9,810 nucleotides of DNA from an uncultured Ectothiorhodospiraceae bacterium (GTDB lineage Bacteria > Pseudomonadota > Gammaproteobacteria > UBA6429 > Thiohalophilaceae): positions 1 through 9,810 of the forward strand of contig CAMYMO010000344.1 in the NCBI GenBank assembly GCA_947259425.1, written 5' to 3'. The notes under the pieces are model-generated. The model was not told where the DNA came from. It made no database searches and saw nothing but the letters and a program-made list of their open reading frames with translations. Below are positions 6,837 to 9,810 of the stretch, in pieces. The translations under genes were made by a program, and so were the position numbers. Each line of letters starts with the position of its first letter. Within the stretch, counting starts at the first letter, position 1.

Positions 6837-6865
6837 CAAGCCATTTTCCGCTAAAATGCCAAACT

Positions 6866-8332
6866 ATGAAATATAAAGACTTGCGCGATTTTATTGATTT
6901 ATTAGAAAAACGCGGCCAACTAAAACGTATCAGCCAGGAAATCGACCCGAACCTGGAAATGACGGAGATCTGTGACCGCACCTTACGCGCAGGCGGACCC
7001 GCCATCCTGTTTGAAAATCCAAAGGGATCGGATATCCCGGTGTTGGCTAACCTGTTTGGCACCCCCGAACGCGTCGCCCTGGGCATGGGCGAAGAATCCG
7101 TTGAGGCCTTGCGTGAAGTCGGAAAGTTACTGGCCATGCTTAAGGAACCCGATCCGCCCAAGGGTATGAAAGATGCCTGGGAAAAACTCCCGGTGTTCAA
7201 ACAAGTCTTGAACATGTCGCCCAAAGTCACCAAAAAGGCAGCCTGTCAGAGCATCGTGATTGAAGAAAATGACATCGATCTTAGTCAATTACCCATTCAA
7301 ACCTGTTGGCCGGGGGATGCTGGCCCCCTGATCACCTGGGCCCTGGTGGTGACCAAAGGTCCAAACAAAGCCCGGCAAAACCTGGGCATCTACCGGCAAC
7401 AGGTTATCGCTAAAAACAAGGTGATAATGCGTTGGCTAGCCCATCGTGGTGGCGCTTTAGACTTTAAAGAGTGGTGTGAAACCCACCCTGGTGAAGCTTT
7501 TCCGCTAAGTGTCGCATTGGGTGCTGACCCAGCCACTATTCTTGGCGCGGTGACCCCGGTCCCTGACTCACTCTCAGAATATGCCTTTGCTGGCCTGTTA
7601 CGGGGCGATAAGACCGAAGTCGTTCAGTGTATTGGCAACGATTTACAGGTACCGGCCTCTGCTGAGTTCGTGCTGGAAGGGGTCATCCATCCTGGTGAAA
7701 TGGCCGATGAGGGTCCATTTGGCGACCATACTGGCTATTACAACGAAGTCGAGTCATTTCCGGTGTTTACCATTGAACGCATTACCCACCGCAAACAACC
7801 CATCTATCACTCAACTTATACCGGACGCCCACCGGATGAACCGGCCGTGCTTGGTGTGGCCTTGAATGAAGTATTTGTGCCTATTTTGCAAAAGCAATTT
7901 CCCGAAATCATCGATTTTTACCTGCCACCGGAAGGTTGCTCTTACCGAGTGGCCGTCGTCAGCATGCGCAAACAATACCCGGGTCATGCCAAACGGGTCA
8001 TGTTGGGTGTGTGGTCGTTTTTACGTCAATTTATGTACACCAAATTTGTCATTGTGACCGATGAAGATGTCAACGTACGCGACTGGAATGATGTCATCTG
8101 GGCGATGACTACGCGCATGGATCCCGCTCGTGATACCACCCTAATCGAGAACACGCCCATCGACTACCTGGATTTTGCCTCGCCGGTGTCCGGGCTGGGC
8201 TCAAAAATCGGCTTCGATGCGACCAATAAATGGCCCGGTGAAACCACGCGCGAGTGGGGCAAACCTATCAGTATGAGCGAAGATGTGAAACAACACGTTG
8301 ATGCTATCTGGGATGAACTCGATATTTTGTAA
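6866..8332 (+). CDS. ubiD: 4-hydroxy-3-polyprenylbenzoate decarboxylase
   Basis: A 488-residue cytosolic or membrane-associated enzyme that decarboxylates 3-polyprenyl-4-hydroxybenzoate in aerobic ubiquinone synthesis, using prenylated FMN made by UbiX. It matches E. coli UbiD along its whole length. The metal/prFMN site is recognisable: Asn172 in RQNLGIYRQQ, the MRWLAHRGGALD loop, Glu238 in LSEYAFAGLLRG, and Asp287 in EGPFGDHTGYYNEVE, which corresponds to the proton donor Asp290 of E. coli. Other highly conserved blocks are YHSTYTGRPPDEPAVLG, FYLPPEGCSYR and FASPVSGLGSKIGFDATNKWPGET. It lacks only a few N- and C-terminal residues relative to the 497-residue E. coli protein. The start at 6866 has no good ribosome binding site. 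An ATG at 6856 is out of frame. No ubiX or other quinone gene is nearby. The coding sequence is GC-rich compared with the left part of the window. Confidence 0.97.
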   Translation: MKYKDLRDFIDLLEKRGQLKRISQEIDPNLEMTEICDRTLRAGGPAILFENPKGSDIPVLANLFGTPERVALGMGEESVEALREVGKLLAMLKEPDPPKGMKDAWEKLPVFKQVLNMSPKVTKKAACQSIVIEENDIDLSQLPIQTCWPGDAGPLITWALVVTKGPNKARQNLGIYRQQVIAKNKVIMRWLAHRGGALDFKEWCETHPGEAFPLSVALGADPATILGAVTPVPDSLSEYAFAGLLRGDKTEVVQCIGNDLQVPASAEFVLEGVIHPGEMADEGPFGDHTGYYNEVESFPVFTIERITHRKQPIYHSTYTGRPPDEPAVLGVALNEVFVPILQKQFPEIIDFYLPPEGCSYRVAVVSMRKQYPGHAKRVMLGVWSFLRQFMYTKFVIVTDEDVNVRDWNDVIWAMTTRMDPARDTTLIENTPIDYLDFASPVSGLGSKIGFDATNKWPGETTREWGKPISMSEDVKQHVDAIWDELDIL

Positions 8333-8383
8333 AATCCTGCTCACAAGTCGCTAAAAATCTCGATACGAACTCAATCGAACTGC

Positions 8384-8406
8384 CTCAATAGCCGATATCT
8401 ATTGGG
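8384..8406 (+). promoter_or_regulatory. Hairpin in the leader of the PilZ gene
   Basis: CTCAATAG (8384-8391) pairs with CTATTGGG (8399-8406), giving eight pairs including one G-U, around the seven-base loop CCGATAT. The 3' arm ends one base before the AAGGAG ribosome binding site at 8408-8413. There is no T-run, so it is not an intrinsic terminator. A role in translation control or mRNA stability is only possible. Confidence 0.4.
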
Positions 8407-8407
8407 T

Positions 8408-8413
8408 AAGGAG
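8408..8413 (+). promoter_or_regulatory. Ribosome binding site of the PilZ gene
   Basis: AAGGAG lies nine bases before the ATG at 8423. It excludes the in-frame TTG at 8402, which lies upstream of the site, as the start. Confidence 0.8.
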
Positions 8414-8422
8414 TGCAAGCGA

Positions 8423-8947
8423 ATGAGCGATGAACAGAACCCAGGTGAAAACAGCCCAGCCGAATCAGGCGATATTGGATCGAGTGATACCGTCACTAAC
8501 GCAGCCAAATCTGCTGCAGAAAACCTGGATGTTAGCCACTCGCCGGAAGCAACGCCTGATTTAGAACACAATCCAGATAACCGAAATCATGCGCGCGTCA
8601 ACGTCGATCGACCGATGTTGATTCATTGCTCCAATGGCGAAACCGTCAAGGCTCGTTTGGTCAATCTATCGGTGGGTGGCCTGGCCTTTGAATATCCCGC
8701 ACCGGCAGAAAATGGCGCAACCTTAGTCGTCCTTTTCCAGCTCACCAAAAAGGCCGAACCTGTCAATATACAGGCCGAAGGCATCGCACAACACTCACAC
8801 ATCAAGGCAGATTTGGTCGTCACCGGCATTCAGTTCACCAAAATTAGCGAAGAACACATTGATATTATCGAAGACTTTGTTGAATACAAACTTTCCTCCG
8901 CCGCTCAACTCACCGGTTTTGCGGTAAGTCATCGCCATAAAAGCTAG
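8423..8947 (+). CDS. PilZ domain protein, probable cyclic-di-GMP receptor
   Basis: A 174-residue soluble protein. Residues 1-52 are polar, acidic and probably disordered. The rest is a PilZ domain with both parts of the c-di-GMP signature: RxxxR at residues 54-58 (RNHAR) and NxSxxG at 81-86 (NLSVGG). The beta-barrel strands continue through LVVLFQL, IQAEGIAQHS and LVVTGIQFTKISEEHIDIIEDFVEY, a common C-terminal pattern of stand-alone PilZ proteins. It should bind c-di-GMP and pass the signal to a partner. The partner, and whether it controls motility, secretion or polysaccharide, cannot be told from here, since no flagellar, pilus or cellulose gene is in view. The start is fixed by AAGGAG nine bases upstream. 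It follows ubiD by 90 bases. Its last codons and stop lie in a palindrome shared with the convergent gene. Confidence 0.92.
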   Translation: MSDEQNPGENSPAESGDIGSSDTVTNAAKSAAENLDVSHSPEATPDLEHNPDNRNHARVNVDRPMLIHCSNGETVKARLVNLSVGGLAFEYPAPAENGATLVVLFQLTKKAEPVNIQAEGIAQHSHIKADLVVTGIQFTKISEEHIDIIEDFVEYKLSSAAQLTGFAVSHRHKS

Positions 8948-8959
8948 TCTAGCTTTTAT
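8937..8959. terminator. Perfect palindrome, probable bidirectional terminator
   Basis: Two 11-base arms, ATAAAAGCTAG (8937-8947) and CTAGCTTTTAT (8949-8959), are exact reverse complements around the single base T8948. As RNA this folds to a stem of about ten pairs with a three-base loop. An A-run on the 5' side and a U-run on the 3' side appear in either direction, which suits a two-way intrinsic terminator for the convergent genes. The stop codons of both genes (8945-8947 on plus, 8949-8951 on minus) lie inside the arms. The AT-rich outer stem makes its termination strength uncertain. Confidence 0.75.
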
Positions 8960-9810
8960 CAAATTCCTGTAACGCAAGCTCCAGGTTTGGATAGCGTAAT
9001 GTTATCTTCAGCTCGGCTAACATGCGTGAATTATCAATACGGCGCGACTCACGTAAATAAGACAACATCCCTTTACTAATTTCCTGCTCAGCCTGCTGCC
9101 ACGCTAATGCAGGCGGTCTAGTTAAACCAAAATGATCGGCCAGTGTATAAAAGTACTCAGTCATATTTGTATTGGCTCCATCGCTGACATTATAGATACG
9201 GAACTTATGTGGACTATGCGCGGCGGCCACACAAATCTGAGCAAGATCATCCTCATGAATTCGGTTCGTCTTGGGCGCAAGTTCTTCTTTTAAAACCGGC
9301 ACACCTTGTTGAATCCTTTTCAAGGGCAGTCGCCGTGGCCCATAAATACCGCCAACTCTTAATATAATCAACGGTATTTTATATCGCTCACACCAAGCCT
9401 TTAATTGTGACTCCATATCAAAACGCCGTTTAGCGCGATCGGCCTTTGGCCGCGCTGGCTGCTCTTCATTAATTAAGTCACCGGAACAATCACCATAAAC
9501 ACCCGTTGTACTAATCGCAACAATACGTTTTGGTTTCACAGGTTGAATTGATAGTGATGCCAAAAAATGTTGGCAGCGACTATCGCTGACACCACTTGGA
9601 GGCGGTGGTATAAAATAGTAAAGCAACGTTGATGACGCTAATTCTGGCAGGCCAGGCTCTAAATCATCTAGATTGCATTGTGCCGAGCTAATGCCTAAAC
9701 GTGTCAGGATAGCCGCCGATGGCGCGCAACTGACAATACCCACAATTTCATCAACGTGACCCTGCCATAAAGCCGCAACTCGACGACCAATATCGCCACA
9801 ACCGACGATC
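8949..9810 (-). CDS. NAD(P)-binding epimerase/dehydrogenase-fold protein, YeeZ-like (5' end off window)
   Basis: The frame is open to the right edge and reads about 286 codons, starting IVGCGDIGRRVAALW. This is a Rossmann GxGxxG dinucleotide site, so the true start lies just beyond 9810. The GTG at 9741-9743 is internal. Later features are a strand ending in ISTTGVYGD (about residues 99-107 of the visible part), LRVGGIYGPRR, a NRIHEDDLAQ segment and IYNVSDG, all typical of extended short-chain dehydrogenases and the YeeZ group. The usual catalytic YxxxK is not evident: the lysine in DRAKRRFDME is not preceded by tyrosine at the right spacing. This agrees with YeeZ-type members, whose substrate is unknown. 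The long insertion YYFIPPPPSG follows the second half of the fold's first beta-alpha unit. It converges with the PilZ gene one base apart. Confidence 0.85.
   Translation of the reverse strand, partial: IVGCGDIGRRVAALWQGHVDEIVGIVSCAPSAAILTRLGISSAQCNLDDLEPGLPELASSTLLYYFIPPPPSGVSDSRCQHFLASLSIQPVKPKRIVAISTTGVYGDCSGDLINEEQPARPKADRAKRRFDMESQLKAWCERYKIPLIILRVGGIYGPRRLPLKRIQQGVPVLKEELAPKTNRIHEDDLAQICVAAAHSPHKFRIYNVSDGANTNMTEYFYTLADHFGLTRPPALAWQQAEQEISKGMLSYLRESRRIDNSRMLAELKITLRYPNLELALQEFDKS

Noticed and set aside
8402..8422. TTG start of the PilZ gene
   Set aside because: The AAGGAG ribosome binding site at 8408-8413 lies downstream of the TTG and fits the ATG at 8423.
9741..9743. GTG as the start of the YeeZ-like gene
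   Set aside because: The frame stays open to the window edge and encodes the GxGxxG dinucleotide site upstream of this codon, so it is internal.
1..9810. Search by eye for CRISPR repeats, IS ends, tRNA genes, attachment sites, toxin-antitoxin or defence genes
   Set aside because: No regularly spaced repeats, transposase or integrase motifs, tRNA-like cloverleaf or defence-type domains were seen; almost all sequence is covered by household or envelope genes.

Overview
The window reads as an ordinary stretch of gammaproteobacterial chromosome. The closest recognisable relatives of its conserved genes are enterobacterial and pseudomonad: glutathione reductase, a YrdA-type gamma-carbonic-anhydrase-fold protein, the SrkA kinase, oligopeptidase A, a YgiM-like SH3 protein, UbiD, a PilZ protein and a YeeZ-like dehydrogenase-fold protein. 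UbiD-dependent ubiquinone synthesis, glutathione reductase and PilZ/c-di-GMP signalling fit a respiring Gram-negative bacterium. I cannot name the genus. I see no mobile element, CRISPR array, tRNA, rRNA or phage gene.

Layout. Bases 1-945 (+) hold the 3' end of gor and a complete gamma-carbonic-anhydrase-like gene. Bases 1038-1424 (+) hold a small DUF6165-type gene with a good ribosome binding site. Facing it on the minus strand are a putative Tat-exported protein of unknown function (1465-2097) and the kinase srkA (2220-3206). A divergent intergenic region of about 130 bases leads to prlC (3335-5380, +), which is followed one base later by an SH3/coiled-coil membrane protein (5382-6185). That gene ends exactly where a minus-strand M15-type peptidase gene (6186-6836) ends. 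The peptidase gene diverges, with a 29-base gap, from ubiD (6866-8332, +). A PilZ gene (8423-8947, +) follows. It converges on a minus-strand NAD-binding epimerase-fold gene that runs off the right edge (8949-9810).

The genes look like household and stress functions rather than one pathway: thiol redox (gor), bicarbonate/CO2 chemistry or a related zinc-site role (YrdA type), stress kinase (srkA), turnover of peptides (prlC), envelope proteins (SH3 protein, M15 peptidase, Tat substrate), quinone synthesis (ubiD) and second-messenger sensing (PilZ). Only prlC with the SH3 gene, and possibly gor with the gamma-CA gene, look like co-transcribed pairs. No intergenic stretch exceeds 300 bases.

I did not find a convincing new system. 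The points most worth a second look are a perfect 11-bp-arm palindrome that holds the stop codons of two convergent genes, a 14-base tandem duplication that copies the srkA start codon, a 5' leader hairpin beside the PilZ ribosome binding site, and two poorly characterised genes in an AT-rich stretch at 1038-2097.
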